From the NCBI GenBank assembly GCA_017643215.1, contig JAEPNV010000001.1:434001-498000 (forward strand): a stretch of DNA of 64,000 bases, given 5' to 3'. The translations under genes and the position numbers were made by a program. Each line of letters opens with the position of its first letter. The first letter of the stretch is position 1. Below are positions 50,726 through 60,409 of the stretch, one piece after another. This stretch comes from Roseibium sp. (GTDB taxonomy: Bacteria > Pseudomonadota > Alphaproteobacteria > Rhizobiales > Stappiaceae). The notes beneath the pieces are model-generated. The model searched no databases, was not told the DNA's origin, and saw only the letters and a program-made list of their open reading frames with translations.

Positions 50726-52522
50726 TCAGGCGTCTCTAGTATCCCCGAAGGTAATGACCGGCGACCAGGCCGGGCTGACGGGCGGGACATGGCGAAGGTC
50801 GTGATGCGCCAGGTCGTCCTTGGCGAACACGACCTTGCCGTCGACAGCGGTGAGCGCGGCGGTGATCTTTGCGATTTCTGCGTCGGTGACGGCAAAATAA
50901 TCCCGATCGAGGATGGCAAAATCCGCCAACTGGCCCTGGGTGATCGCGCCCTTGCGGCCCGCGTCCCCAGTGAACCACGACGATCCGACGGTCCAGACCC
51001 GCAAGGCTTCCTCGCGGGTCAAAAGGTTGTCGTCGTCATACATCCGCATGCCGCCGCGCGACAGGCCGGTTGCCAGCCACTGGATCGAATACCAGGGATT
51101 ATGGGAGGTCACGCGGGTTGCGTCGGTGCCGCCGCCCATCGGCACGCCGAGATCCATGATAAACCGGAAATTCGGCGTCTTCTTCAGTTTCTCCGCGCCG
51201 TAGTTGGAAACAAAATCCTCCGCCTGGAACTGAAGCCGGTTTTGCAGGGCAATGCCGCCGCCAAGTTCGGCGACCCGTTCCAGATTGCGTTCAGAGAATG
51301 TCTCCACGTGGTCGATGAACCAGCCGTCGGCGAGACCCGCGCCCCTGGCAACGTCCTCGTAGACCTTCAACAGGCGATCACCGGTCTCATCGTAGGTGAT
51401 GTGCTGGCGGAACGGCCAGCCGTTTTCCCCCAGAAGCGTCATGATCTGCGTCTGGTACTCTTCCGCGCCGTTGTCGATGTCCGGCCGGGCGTCGGCAAAG
51501 ATCTCGTAGTCGTAGGATGCCCAGCACAGGTTCTCGCCGGCGCCGACCAGTTTCAGCATGTCGTCGCCGCTGCCGGCGGTGAAGCGCGCGGTCCAGTCCT
51601 TGTAATCGTCCAGCTCGCGGCCTTTCACCTGCGGGAAGGTGTGATACCCGATACGCGTGGTCAGAAGGCCTTCGCGGTGCATGTGGGTGATCACCTGATA
51701 GGGATCAGCATCGGGGAATTCCATGCCACCGCCGCCGGCATCGGACACGGACGTGATGCCGAGCGAATTGAGTTCGTCCATATACTGCATGGAGGAGTTG
51801 ATCTGATCCCGAACGGTGAGCTTCGGCGCCGCGCTCAACGTCTTGTACATCAACAGCCCCGACGGTGTCGCAAGCAGCCGGCCGGTGCTGTTTCCGTCCG
51901 CATCCTTTTCGATCGTGCCGCCCGGATAGGTCGGATGGTCTTCCCTGTCATAGCCGAAATAGCTGATCGCCCGGCTGTTTAAGAGCGTCATCTTGTAAAG
52001 ATGGTGGATCAGAACCGGATGGTTCGGCGCCACGCTGTCGAGCTCCGCGACCGTCGGCAGGCGTTTTTCCTTGAACTGGAATTCGGAAAAGCCGCCGGCG
52101 ACCCGGATGAATTGACCGTCCGGCGTCCGCTCCGCCTGGACACGCAACAGGTGCAGCGCCTCTTCCAGGCTGTCGGCATTGTCCCAGCGGACTTCAAGGT
52201 TGTAATTCACGCCGCCGCGAATGGAGTGCGTGTGGCTGTCGATCAGGCCGGGAATGATCCGCTTCCTGCCCGCGCGAATGACCTGCGTGAACGGACCGAT
52301 GAGCGGGGCGACATCCTGTTCATCACCGACCAGGATGAACCGGCCGTCGCGGGCGGCAAGAGCGGTCGCGTCCGGCTGGGCGGGGTCCATCGTCGTGATC
52401 CGCCCGTCGAGGACCACGAGGTCTGCGAACTCGTCATTTGTCTGGGCAAAAGCGGATGGGACGGCACCGGATCCGAACAAGGCGGTCGTGCCCTGCAGGA
52501 ACTGTCGGCGGTGAATTGGCAT
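50726..52522 (-). CDS. YtcJ-like amidohydrolase with Tat signal, module 2
   Basis: This 598-residue paralogue of the enzyme at 47063-48784 begins 'MPIHRRQFLQGTTALFGSG', a twin-arginine (Tat) signal, so it acts in the periplasm or is exported folded. Motifs: 'IDSHTHSIRGG', 'RQHITYDETGDR', 'DHVETFSERNLERVAELGG', and 'GTDATRVTSHNPW'. The module-1 version lacks the signal, so the two modules may treat the same class of compound inside and outside the cytoplasm. A cysteine hydrolase gene is upstream. Confidence 0.85.
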   Translation of the reverse strand: MPIHRRQFLQGTTALFGSGAVPSAFAQTNDEFADLVVLDGRITTMDPAQPDATALAARDGRFILVGDEQDVAPLIGPFTQVIRAGRKRIIPGLIDSHTHSIRGGVNYNLEVRWDNADSLEEALHLLRVQAERTPDGQFIRVAGGFSEFQFKEKRLPTVAELDSVAPNHPVLIHHLYKMTLLNSRAISYFGYDREDHPTYPGGTIEKDADGNSTGRLLATPSGLLMYKTLSAAPKLTVRDQINSSMQYMDELNSLGITSVSDAGGGGMEFPDADPYQVITHMHREGLLTTRIGYHTFPQVKGRELDDYKDWTARFTAGSGDDMLKLVGAGENLCWASYDYEIFADARPDIDNGAEEYQTQIMTLLGENGWPFRQHITYDETGDRLLKVYEDVARGAGLADGWFIDHVETFSERNLERVAELGGGIALQNRLQFQAEDFVSNYGAEKLKKTPNFRFIMDLGVPMGGGTDATRVTSHNPWYSIQWLATGLSRGGMRMYDDDNLLTREEALRVWTVGSSWFTGDAGRKGAITQGQLADFAILDRDYFAVTDAEIAKITAALTAVDGKVVFAKDDLAHHDLRHVPPVSPAWSPVITFGDTRDA

Positions 52523-52630
52523 GACAACCTCCGGCCGCAGACATCGCGGCGGCTACAATCTGCGCAAGATGGATTTTGGGGGCGCGTCGGGCGCCGGTTG
52601 GACCGGCGCTGATCGCCGTGTCGCGTCGCC

Positions 52631-53332
52631 CTATTCGGCCGCGACCGCACCGCCAGTTGCAGGAACCGGGGCGAGCCGTTCGCCGTGGCTGACGCGTTCG
52701 GGTGCCTTGTGGACCATGGTGTAGGCATAATCGACGCCCATGCCATAGGCGCCCGAATGCTCCCGCACGATATCCATAACCGCATCGTAGGTGTCGCGAT
52801 GCGCCCAGTCGCGCTGCCACTCAAGCAGGATCTGCTGCCAGGTCATCGGCACGACACCGGCCTGGATCATGCGGTGCATCGCCATGTCATGGGCGTTTTT
52901 CGAGGTGCCGCCCGAGGCGTCTTCCACCATGTAGATGTCATAGCCGCCCTCGGCCATGGCGCTGAACGCAAACGTGTTGTTGCAGACCTCAGTCCAGAGC
53001 CCCGAGACGACGACCTTCTTCTGGCCGTTCGTCGCCAGCGCGTCCCGCACCTTCTGGTCGTCCCAGGAGTTCATCGAGGTGCGCTCCAGCAGCGGGTGTT
53101 CGGGAAAAACGGCCAGAAGTTCAGGATAGGTATGACCGGAAAAGGCCTCGGTTTCGACCGTCGTGATGGTCGTCGGAATGCCAAAGGTCTTGGCAGATTT
53201 CGCCAAGGCCACGGTGTTGTTCTTGAGGACTTGGCGATCGATCGATTGGACACCAAAAGCCATTTGCGGCTGATGATCAATAAAAATCAGCTGGCAATTG
53301 TCCGGCGTAAGAAGTTCGGGTTTGTTGGACAT
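52631..53332 (-). CDS. YcaC-like isochorismatase-fold cysteine hydrolase, module 2
   Basis: This 233-residue paralogue of the module-1 hydrolase has 'IFIDHQ' with D19 and 'GLWTEVCNNTFAF' with C117. The C-terminal 40 residues extend past module 1 ('YGMGVDYAYTMVHKAPERVSHGERL'). No signal peptide is visible, although its partner amidohydrolase is exported. It diverges from an AraC gene across 360 bp. Confidence 0.87.
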   Translation of the reverse strand: MSNKPELLTPDNCQLIFIDHQPQMAFGVQSIDRQVLKNNTVALAKSAKTFGIPTTITTVETEAFSGHTYPELLAVFPEHPLLERTSMNSWDDQKVRDALATNGQKKVVVSGLWTEVCNNTFAFSAMAEGGYDIYMVEDASGGTSKNAHDMAMHRMIQAGVVPMTWQQILLEWQRDWAHRDTYDAVMDIVREHSGAYGMGVDYAYTMVHKAPERVSHGERLAPVPATGGAVAAE

Positions 53333-53692
53333 GATTTCCTCATTCGATTACGTCGCAAGATGGCCATGTTGGGATAGGAAAGACGCGTTTAATTGTTTTT
53401 TGGCGAGCGAAGTCGCGTTCATCACCACAAGTGAGATAGGGGCCGGACCGCGACCCGTATTCCAGATTCTGGCACGTAGTTTTCCATATTCTTGCGCAAT
53501 CCGGCGATCCGTTGTTGTTATGAACCCGAACAAGACGTGGTCAAAAACAGCACTTGGGGTGACGGCAACCAATTGGCTCGCCTTCTGCTCAAGCGTACGC
53601 TGGCGCATCGACTGTGATCGAAACTGTTGAGCTTATGGCTGTGCCAAAACTTGGAAGAAATTCATGGGCTTTAGGCAGACCGAGTTGGACTG
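53333..53692. promoter_or_regulatory. Divergent gap of module 2
   Basis: 360 bp without a gene between the cysteine hydrolase and the AraC gene. It is moderately AT-rich and should hold the two divergent promoters. I see no convincing counterpart of the TCAGGTGA repeat of module 1. Confidence 0.4.
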
Positions 53693-54580
53693 ATGGTACT
53701 GGATAGGTTGACCACGTTCCAAAAACTGGTGGAGCGCAGCGACCACAAACCCTTCGTGCGCCAATTTCACTCCTCCGGTAGCCAATCGGTTGGCGTTGCC
53801 GATCTTGACTACCCAAGTCCAGTGGTCGTGCACCGGACGATTGAAGAATTCGTTCTTGCTGTTCAAAGGCGTCCGGTGACCCTTGAAGTGGAGATGGGGG
53901 GCGATCGCAGACGCGCCCGATCCTACGCCATTGGCGAATTCGATTTGACGCCCGCAAGCACGAATTGGACGGCCCTTCGCGACGGGCCATCCTCGGCGAT
54001 CGCCATTTCGATACCGGGCAAGGTCATCAAGGGGGCGCTCGATGGGCTTGCGCCGAATTTCAGCTTCGATTTTGGCCGGCTTCACGCCGAACCGTGGGCG
54101 TCGCCGATGATTTCGACCTTGTGTACCCGTATCCTTGACGAAGCTGCATGCGACAGCCGGCTCGGGCCGCTTTATTCTGACACCCTGGTCCAGGCCCTGA
54201 TCCAGGAGTTGTATCGGCTCGGTGGCGAGGCCGGAGCGGACACACCCGGCCATCGCCACGTTTTGCCACTGGCCGCGATCGAGCAGATCAACGAGTATAT
54301 CGACCAATACAGTGTTGCTCGGGTCGAGTTGAAGGACCTGGCAACCCTGTGCGGTCTGCCGACCAGCACGTTTTCGCGGATGTTCAAGAAAACGACCGGT
54401 ATGACGCCCTATCAATATGTTTTGAACCGCCGTGTCGCGAAGGCAAAGGCCCTTGTGCAGACAACCGGTCTTGCGCTTTCGCAAATCGCATACAAGTGCG
54501 GATTTTCGTCCCAAAGCCACATGACAGACGTCTTTAAGGCCAAGGTCGGCGTACCGCCGGGACATCTGCGGCGCCGCTAG
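53693..54580 (+). CDS. AraC family regulator, module 2 (first)
   Basis: A 295-residue AraC regulator with a C-terminal domain 'VELKDLATLCGLPTSTFSRMFKKTTGMTPYQYVLNRRVAKAKALV' and 'LSQIAYKCGFSSQSHMTDVFKAKVGVPPGHLRRR'. The N-terminal part has little recognisable sequence. It is divergent from the module-2 hydrolases and 147 bp upstream of another AraC gene on the same strand. Confidence 0.88.
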   Translation: MVLDRLTTFQKLVERSDHKPFVRQFHSSGSQSVGVADLDYPSPVVVHRTIEEFVLAVQRRPVTLEVEMGGDRRRARSYAIGEFDLTPASTNWTALRDGPSSAIAISIPGKVIKGALDGLAPNFSFDFGRLHAEPWASPMISTLCTRILDEAACDSRLGPLYSDTLVQALIQELYRLGGEAGADTPGHRHVLPLAAIEQINEYIDQYSVARVELKDLATLCGLPTSTFSRMFKKTTGMTPYQYVLNRRVAKAKALVQTTGLALSQIAYKCGFSSQSHMTDVFKAKVGVPPGHLRRR

Positions 54581-54727
54581 GCCGTCCCCTTCCAGCCCGA
54601 CACCGTTGCGTGATAGGTTTTTCCGTCGATGGTACCGCCGGTTCTAAGTCCAGATCAGATTTCCTACCTGTAGCGCACTGACGGATTGAATTGGTTTCGG
54701 ATCGAACTGCGCTCAAAGAGGGTCACA

Positions 54728-55624
54728 GTGGGTCGTCATTCATTCACCAAAGAACCGGAACACTGCCAGGTGTACCGGAGCATGAAAGGCGAGGGCGCGC
54801 TTCCGGCGATTTACGGGATCGGCGAGCATTGGAACATGCCGGCAATCAGGCACAGGGCGAACCTTGGCGCCGGGACCCGGTTCGCGGGCGTCGGCCACTA
54901 CATCTTCACCTATCACATCGGCGGAGCCAACGCGCGCCGGCTTGATCTCAATGGCGGCATGGACATCGCCAGCACGGGGGCGCTTTCCCTGCAGCGGCCC
55001 CACAGCGGCGGCACGTTCGCCTCCTCCGGCGTTGTCGAATACTGCCATTTTTATTTCAAACAGGGGCTGTTGTGCGAAATCGCCGACGAGCTGGAAGGAC
55101 CGGAAGAGGCGGAACCAGACGATTTTTTCGCGCTTTTCGATTCAACGGCCGGAAAGGATGCATCCGCTTATATCGAACGCGCCGGATCGCCGGACGATCC
55201 GCCGACGGCGATGGAAATGGACAGCCGCGGATATCTTCTGGGGCTCGGCATCATGCGGGCAATCCGCAAAAGGAAAGGCTACCTTCTGACCCTCGCCGAG
55301 ATCAAACCCGGCTGCCCCATGCGGCGCGCGATTGAACATATGGAGGACCGGATCGCCGATCCCGTGCGTCTCACGGATTTGGCCGCAACCGTCGACATGA
55401 GCCCGTTTCATTTTTCCCGGGTGTTCAAATCGGAAATGGGCGAAACGCCCGCGCGCTATCTGATGAAGCGGCGCTTGAGCCGGGCCAGTGAATTGATCCG
55501 CCAGACCGATCTGTCTCTCGCGGAAGTCGCGTTTAGGACCGGTTTTTCCAGCCAGGGGCATATGACGAGCCGAATGAAGGCGGTGCTCGGCGTCACCCCT
55601 GGAGAGCTGCGCCGGAACACCTAA
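54728..55624 (+). CDS. AraC family regulator, module 2 (second)
   Basis: This 298-residue AraC regulator has the C-terminal domain 'VRLTDLAATVDMSPFHFSRVFKSEMGETPARYLMKRRLSRASELI' and 'LAEVAFRTGFSSQGHMTSRMKAVLGVTPGELRR'. The GTG at 54728 is chosen because AAAGAGGG is six bases upstream; the N-terminus up to the ATG at 54782 is otherwise uncertain. Its N-terminal domain differs from that of the preceding AraC. Whether it controls module 2, pirin, or something distant is unknown. Confidence 0.83.
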   Translation: MGRHSFTKEPEHCQVYRSMKGEGALPAIYGIGEHWNMPAIRHRANLGAGTRFAGVGHYIFTYHIGGANARRLDLNGGMDIASTGALSLQRPHSGGTFASSGVVEYCHFYFKQGLLCEIADELEGPEEAEPDDFFALFDSTAGKDASAYIERAGSPDDPPTAMEMDSRGYLLGLGIMRAIRKRKGYLLTLAEIKPGCPMRRAIEHMEDRIADPVRLTDLAATVDMSPFHFSRVFKSEMGETPARYLMKRRLSRASELIRQTDLSLAEVAFRTGFSSQGHMTSRMKAVLGVTPGELRRNT

Positions 55625-55700
55625 ACGATCCTTCCGCACAATGAATTGCCCGCCGCATCGATGACACGGCGGGCACTGCCCTTTGGCACGGGGTTGGTCG

Positions 55701-56399
55701 TCAGGCAGCCAGGTCGAACAAAAGGAACTCAGCGTGCTCGCTGGCGGCAACCGTGAGCGGTCCGGCGTCGAGAATGCCCAGCCCGTCGCCGGCCGACAGG
55801 GTCTGTCCGTTGGCGGAGACCGTCCCCTTGACCACCTGGAGCCAGACCTTGCGGTCCGCCTGAATGTCATGGGTCACGCTGTTATCCGCCGTCAGCAGCG
55901 AGCCGTAAAGGTCCACATCCTGATGGATGGTGACCGACCCGTCCCGGCCATCCCTGGATCCCATCAAGCGCAAGGAATCGACCCGGTCGGAAAAGTCCTT
56001 TTGCTCGTAGCTCGGCGCCAGACCGTCCTTTTCCGGCACGATCCAGATTTGCAGGAAGTGGACCGGGTCCGTCTCTGAGTGGTTGTATTCGCTGTGCGCG
56101 ATGCCCGTGCCGGCGGACATGCGCTGCAGTTCGCCCGGACGGATCACCGAGCCGGTGCCGATGGAGTCCTTGTGCTCCAGCGCGCCGGAGACGACGTAGG
56201 AGATGATCTCCATGTTCTTGTGCGGGTGGGTCGGGAAGCCGGCGGACCCAACCACACGGTCCTCGTTGATTACACGCAGGGCGCCGAAGCCGATATAATT
56301 CGGATCGAAATACTCCCCGAACGAAAAGGTATGCTTGCTCTTCAGCCAGCCGAAATCGGCGTTGCCGCGAGCGTCGGAGGGGCGGAACATCTGGTTCAT
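55701..56399 (-). CDS. Pirin family protein (YhhW-like)
   Basis: This 232-residue bicupin has the pirin metal site: 'HPHKNMEIISYVVSGALEHKDS' and 'MSAGTGIAHSEYNHS' supply the His/Glu ligands. YhhW-type pirins have quercetin 2,3-dioxygenase activity; others act in regulation. No signal peptide. It is divergent from the TSUP gene with a 325-bp gap. Function in this setting is unknown. Confidence 0.9.
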   Translation of the reverse strand: MNQMFRPSDARGNADFGWLKSKHTFSFGEYFDPNYIGFGALRVINEDRVVGSAGFPTHPHKNMEIISYVVSGALEHKDSIGTGSVIRPGELQRMSAGTGIAHSEYNHSETDPVHFLQIWIVPEKDGLAPSYEQKDFSDRVDSLRLMGSRDGRDGSVTIHQDVDLYGSLLTADNSVTHDIQADRKVWLQVVKGTVSANGQTLSAGDGLGILDAGPLTVAASEHAEFLLFDLAA

Positions 56400-56724
56400 G
56401 GTTCTGATCCTTTGTGAAAGTCTGGGCGGCGCACGCTGTGAGGCCTGCCGCTGTTGGCCCTAAAATCAGGCGTCGAAGCGGTTTTTACAATTTCGCGAGT
56501 AATTGACGATTAGTGCAGTATTATTGAACAGTGGCGCCGTGGGTATTGGGCGCGGCGCCGAAAGGCAGGCCTGCCGGTCAGTGGATCCTGATCCCGGCCT
56601 GTCCCCGACAGGTGGCGGCCCGGATCACCTGTGCCGAGACCGAAACAGAATTGTGCGCTGGCATTCGCCGAACGTGCGGCCTATCGTGCGCCGCCAAATC
56701 AACCGAACAAGGAAAAAACGCGGC
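56400..56724. promoter_or_regulatory. Divergent gap between pirin and TSUP genes
   Basis: 325 bp without a gene. It contains a promoter-like TTGACG near 56505 and other AT-rich words near 56520. Nothing else is recognised. Confidence 0.35.
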
Positions 56725-57552
56725 ATGGACGATATCAGTCTGGTTTCGCTGGCGATTCTGGCGGCCGCCCTTCTGGCCACCGGCGTCGTGGCCGGGATCA
56801 TCGCGGGGCTCTTGGGCGTTGGCGGCGGCATCGTGATCGTACCGGTGCTCTATTACATGTTCACGGTGCTGGGGATCGACGACGCCGTCCTCATGCATGT
56901 CGCGGTCGGCACGTCGCTCGCGACGATCCTTGCCACCGGCACCTCCTCCGCGCGGGCACACTGGAAACGCGGCAGCGTCGACATGGACCTGTTGAAGCGC
57001 TGGTGGTGGGCGATCGCGATCGGCGTCCTCGGCGGGGCGACGCTGGCCGGCAACATTTCCGGCGGCGCCTTGACGGCGGTCTTTGGCGTCGTCGCGCTGG
57101 CTGTGGCGGCGAACATGCTGCTTCGAAAAGACGGTGCCGCGCTTGCCGAAAAACTGCCCGGTTCACCGCTGAAGGAAACGCTGGGTGTGATGATCGGCGG
57201 CGTTTCGGTGATGATGGGCATTGGCGGAGGAACGCTTGGTGTACCGACTTTGACGCTGTTCGGCTATCCGATCCGAAAGGCGGTCGGGACTGCGGCCGCG
57301 ATTGGCCTGATCATTGCCATCCCGGGCACGCTGTTGTCGATCTACTTCGGCCTCGGTGTCGAGGACCGGCCGCCGTTTTCACTTGGATATGTCAACCTGA
57401 TCGGCTTCGCGCTGATCATCCCGGCATCGACCTATGCCGCGCCGCTGGGCGCGAAAATCGCCCACACCATCGACCCGTCGAAGCTCAAGCTCGTGTTCGC
57501 GCTGTTCCTCGGCTTCACCGGCCTGCGCATGCTTTACGACGTCCTGCTCTAA
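56725..57552 (+). CDS. TSUP family (TauE/SafE) exporter
   Basis: A 275-residue membrane protein with about eight TM segments and the family's repeated 'GIIAGLLGVGGGIVIVPVL' and 'GGVSVMMGIGGGTLGVPTLTLFGYP' glycine motifs. The family transports sulfite, sulfonates or sulfoacetate anions, mostly out of the cell. The ATG at 56725 is chosen at the first hydrophobic helix; a longer frame upstream has no conserved sequence. A stem-loop follows its stop. Confidence 0.87.
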   Translation: MDDISLVSLAILAAALLATGVVAGIIAGLLGVGGGIVIVPVLYYMFTVLGIDDAVLMHVAVGTSLATILATGTSSARAHWKRGSVDMDLLKRWWWAIAIGVLGGATLAGNISGGALTAVFGVVALAVAANMLLRKDGAALAEKLPGSPLKETLGVMIGGVSVMMGIGGGTLGVPTLTLFGYPIRKAVGTAAAIGLIIAIPGTLLSIYFGLGVEDRPPFSLGYVNLIGFALIIPASTYAAPLGAKIAHTIDPSKLKLVFALFLGFTGLRMLYDVLL

Positions 57553-57562
57553 AAAGACCGGC

Positions 57563-57580
57563 CGCCATTCACAAATGGCG
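57563..57580 (+). promoter_or_regulatory. Stem-loop downstream of the TSUP gene
   Basis: A perfect 7-bp inverted repeat (CGCCATT / AATGGCG) with a 4-base loop, 11 bases after the stop. There is no T-run, so it is probably a message-stabilising hairpin and not a terminator. Confidence 0.45.
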
Positions 57581-57700
57581 CGAATGGGTGGTTCACCAAT
57601 ATTCATTGGAGTTGACCGGCCGCATCGGCGATGTCTGGTCCTCCAAACGCCTTGCCTGAGGTCCGGCGCGGCGCGTGGGCAGAAGGCCATCTGGACAGCG

Positions 57701-58402
57701 ATGAGCGAACGGTCGGTTTCAATCACATTTGCAGGGTGCCTGCGCGGCGTGCGCTATTGCTTGCCTGTTCTGCCGGGCACGGTCGCCTTCGGCGCGGTGT
57801 TTGGCACGGTCTGCGCGCAAAAGGGCCTGACCTTTGCTGAGACCCTGCTGATCAATTCCTTCGTTTTTGCCGGCGCGTCCCAATTCGTCGCCATGGAGGT
57901 GTACCAGGCGCAACTCACCCAGGGCGTCATCCTGGCGATGATCGGCGTAACGGCCGCGGTCAACATGCGCCTTCTTCTGATCGGCGCCAGTTTGCGCCCC
58001 TGGCTGGGCGGCGTGCCGTCCTATCAGACGTATCCGTCGCTGTTTTTCCTGACCGACATCAATTGGCTGATTGCGCTGCGCGAATACGACAAGGGCGAGC
58101 GCGACTGGGGCATATTCCTCGGCAGCGGCGTGTTTATCTGGATTGTCTGGAGCTGTGCGGTGATCCCCGGATACTGGGCGGGAAGCGCGGTCGCCGATCC
58201 GGCCAAATGGGGCCTTGATGTCATTTTGCCCGCCTATTTTGTCGCCCTGCTCGTGCCCCTTTGGAAGGGAAAGCGTCAGACCGTGAGCTGGCTCGCCGCG
58301 GGCGCGGTCGCCCTGATCACCTGGTTCCTTGTTGGCGGGTACTGGGCCATTCTCACCGGGGCCATGTCCGGCGCCGTGGTTGGAGCGTTCGCCGATGAGT
58401 GA
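57701..58402 (+). CDS. azlC: AzlC family branched-chain amino acid exporter subunit
   Basis: This 233-residue membrane protein of the AzlC family has 'GVRYCLPVLPGTVAFGAVFGTVCAQKGLTFAETLLINSFVFAGASQFVAM' at the N-terminus and 'DINWLIALREY' in the middle. With AzlD it forms a two-subunit exporter for amino acids. The ATG at 57701 is the first start in frame that begins the conserved sequence. It overlaps azlD by eight bases. Confidence 0.9.
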   Translation: MSERSVSITFAGCLRGVRYCLPVLPGTVAFGAVFGTVCAQKGLTFAETLLINSFVFAGASQFVAMEVYQAQLTQGVILAMIGVTAAVNMRLLLIGASLRPWLGGVPSYQTYPSLFFLTDINWLIALREYDKGERDWGIFLGSGVFIWIVWSCAVIPGYWAGSAVADPAKWGLDVILPAYFVALLVPLWKGKRQTVSWLAAGAVALITWFLVGGYWAILTGAMSGAVVGAFADE

Positions 58403-58715
58403 ACCGGTGCTCGCCGCGGATTGGCTCTTTGTCGTTGCGGTCCTCGGAATGACCGCGGTGACCTACGCCATGCGCGCCGGCGGGTATTGGATCATGGGCC
58501 GCGTACCGCTTACGCCGCGCATCCGCCGTGCGCTGGAAGCCCTGCCCGGTGCGATCATTGTGTCCACCGTCCTGCCGATCGCCTTGAAGGGCGGCGTGCC
58601 GGCGCTTTTGGCGCTGGCCGTGTCGGCCGGCGTCATGGCCGTCTTGCGCAAGGACATCGTGGCCGTTGTCTGTGCGGTGGCCGCCGCGGCGTTGAGCCGG
58701 GCCTATGGGCTTTGA
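58395..58715 (+). CDS. azlD: AzlD family exporter small subunit
   Basis: A 106-residue membrane protein with 'VTYAMRAGGYWIMGRVPLTPRIRRALEALPGAIIVSTVLPIALKGG', the AzlD pattern. It overlaps azlC by eight bases and its stop overlaps the convergent kinase gene by 13 bases. Confidence 0.9.
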   Translation: MSEPVLAADWLFVVAVLGMTAVTYAMRAGGYWIMGRVPLTPRIRRALEALPGAIIVSTVLPIALKGGVPALLALAVSAGVMAVLRKDIVAVVCAVAAAALSRAYGL

Positions 58716-60286
58716 ACCACGCCGCATTTCGACAGGGCGGCGCGGGCCTTTTGAAGCGTGTCTTCCGGCGTGCCGGAAGCATCGACCGGTGTCCAGGTCA
58801 TCCGGCCGACGTCATAGGTCGACTGCAAATCAATCACGTCCCGGGTTGCGTCCGAGGCATCGCCGAACCGGTTCTCCACCCGGGCGATCATGACTTTCTT
58901 CGGTGCGGTCAGCCACAGACCGCAAAACGATGCTTCCGCCGCGCCCGCGAGCGTTTCGGCATGCGCGCGTTCGGCTTCATCGGCAAACACCGCGTCGAAC
59001 AACGCCGAATGGCCGGCCGCCAGGATGCGTCGCGCCTGATCGCACACAGCGTCATAAACAGCATCGGACGCAGCGCGGCTGTAGGCATCCATCGGAGCAG
59101 GTTCCGTGTCCGCCAGGCCAAGCCGCGCCTTGCGTTCCACATCGGTTCGAAGGACCCGGGCACCCGGAACCCGGCCGAGGGACGGCGCGAGGCCATAGGC
59201 GAGGGTGGTCTTACCGGTGCCTGACAGTCCGCCCAGCCCGATCAGCGTCGGCTCGCTGGGCTCAAGACACGAAAGGGCGAGTTCAAAATAGGCCCGTGCA
59301 TCCTTCTGTTGCCGCGTCTTTTCCTCAGGATCGGCTTGCACCGCCGCCGAGCTTGCCGAGATCTTGGCCCGGATCGCTGCGCGCATCATCAGATAAAACG
59401 GCAGGGCGGCCAGACCGTCGGCATCTTCGGCGCGGTGGGACTTGTCGAGATACCGGTTGAAGATGCGGTTGGCGGCCGGCTTCTGGTCATGTTCCCAAAG
59501 ATCCATGAGAAGGTAGGCAAGGTCATAAAGCACGTCCCCGGTGGCGATCGCATCGGAAAACTCCACGGCGTCGAACAGAACCGGTTCGTCGTCGATCAGA
59601 ACGATGTTGCGCATATGCGCATCGCCATGACACAGACGGATTAGCCCCTGGTCGCCGCGTTTGAGGATCAATTCGCGCAGCGATGCCAGCCGGTTCTCCG
59701 CCGCCTGGGCCAGATGCGCGGCCTCCGCAGGCGGAAACAGGTCGGGGTGGTCGGCGAAGGCCGCTTTGTTCTGCGCCAGATAAGTCTCAAGCTCGTGGTA
59801 AAACCCGTCGGCTGCACGGGGTTCGGCGGCGTCATGCGCCTGCACCATCATGTCAGCGAGCGCGTCGATCAGGGCCGCCGGAAGGCGATGATGCGCAGCG
59901 ATGTGGTCGAGCTGCTGGCTTGTGTCGAACCGGTTCATCTTGACGGCCCATTCAACGACCGGCCCGGGTCCGCCCAGTTCCAGCCCGCCGGCCGGTGTTT
60001 CCGTGATCGGCACAGCGTCGAGATAGAGGTTCGCGGCGTGCCTGGAATTGTAGATGAGTTCCCGCTTGCAGGCCGCCTCCCGTCTGGCCAGCGTCGAATA
60101 GTCGAGAAACGGGAATGTCACCGCCCGCTTGACCTTGTAGGCCTTGGTGCCGGCCAGGAAAACGACGTTCGCGTGGGTGTCGATGCGCTCGACCTCCGGT
60201 TGCGCCGGATCGTCGGAGGGAAGAGCCGACAAGAAGGCAAAGACCCGTTCCTGGAGCGCGCCTTGTATCCCGTCAATCGCGTGCAT
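58703..60286 (-). CDS. Fused APH-like kinase and P-loop ATPase (COG2187/COG0645)
   Basis: This 527-residue protein joins an aminoglycoside-phosphotransferase-like domain (residues about 30-310: 'LCHGDAHMRNIVLIDDEPVLFDAVEFSD' is the Brenner-type catalytic motif) to a C-terminal P-loop NTPase (residues about 345-500: Walker A 'GLSGTGKTTLAYGLAPSLG', then 'LRTDVERKARLG'). The fusion is widespread in bacteria, and its substrate is unknown; it may phosphorylate a small molecule. The start at 60286 is used. It converges on azlD with 13 bases of overlap. Confidence 0.83.
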   Translation of the reverse strand: MHAIDGIQGALQERVFAFLSALPSDDPAQPEVERIDTHANVVFLAGTKAYKVKRAVTFPFLDYSTLARREAACKRELIYNSRHAANLYLDAVPITETPAGGLELGGPGPVVEWAVKMNRFDTSQQLDHIAAHHRLPAALIDALADMMVQAHDAAEPRAADGFYHELETYLAQNKAAFADHPDLFPPAEAAHLAQAAENRLASLRELILKRGDQGLIRLCHGDAHMRNIVLIDDEPVLFDAVEFSDAIATGDVLYDLAYLLMDLWEHDQKPAANRIFNRYLDKSHRAEDADGLAALPFYLMMRAAIRAKISASSAAVQADPEEKTRQQKDARAYFELALSCLEPSEPTLIGLGGLSGTGKTTLAYGLAPSLGRVPGARVLRTDVERKARLGLADTEPAPMDAYSRAASDAVYDAVCDQARRILAAGHSALFDAVFADEAERAHAETLAGAAEASFCGLWLTAPKKVMIARVENRFGDASDATRDVIDLQSTYDVGRMTWTPVDASGTPEDTLQKARAALSKCGVVQSP

Positions 60287-60409
60287 ATTTGTCCCCGCAA
60301 TCGGTTATAGTCGGTCGATCTAGGCTGCCAGGCGGCGGTTTGATTCTTCTCAATGAGGGAATCGGGCGCTGTGGCAGTGTCCCCTTGTAACAGCAAAAGG
60401 AGACAATTC

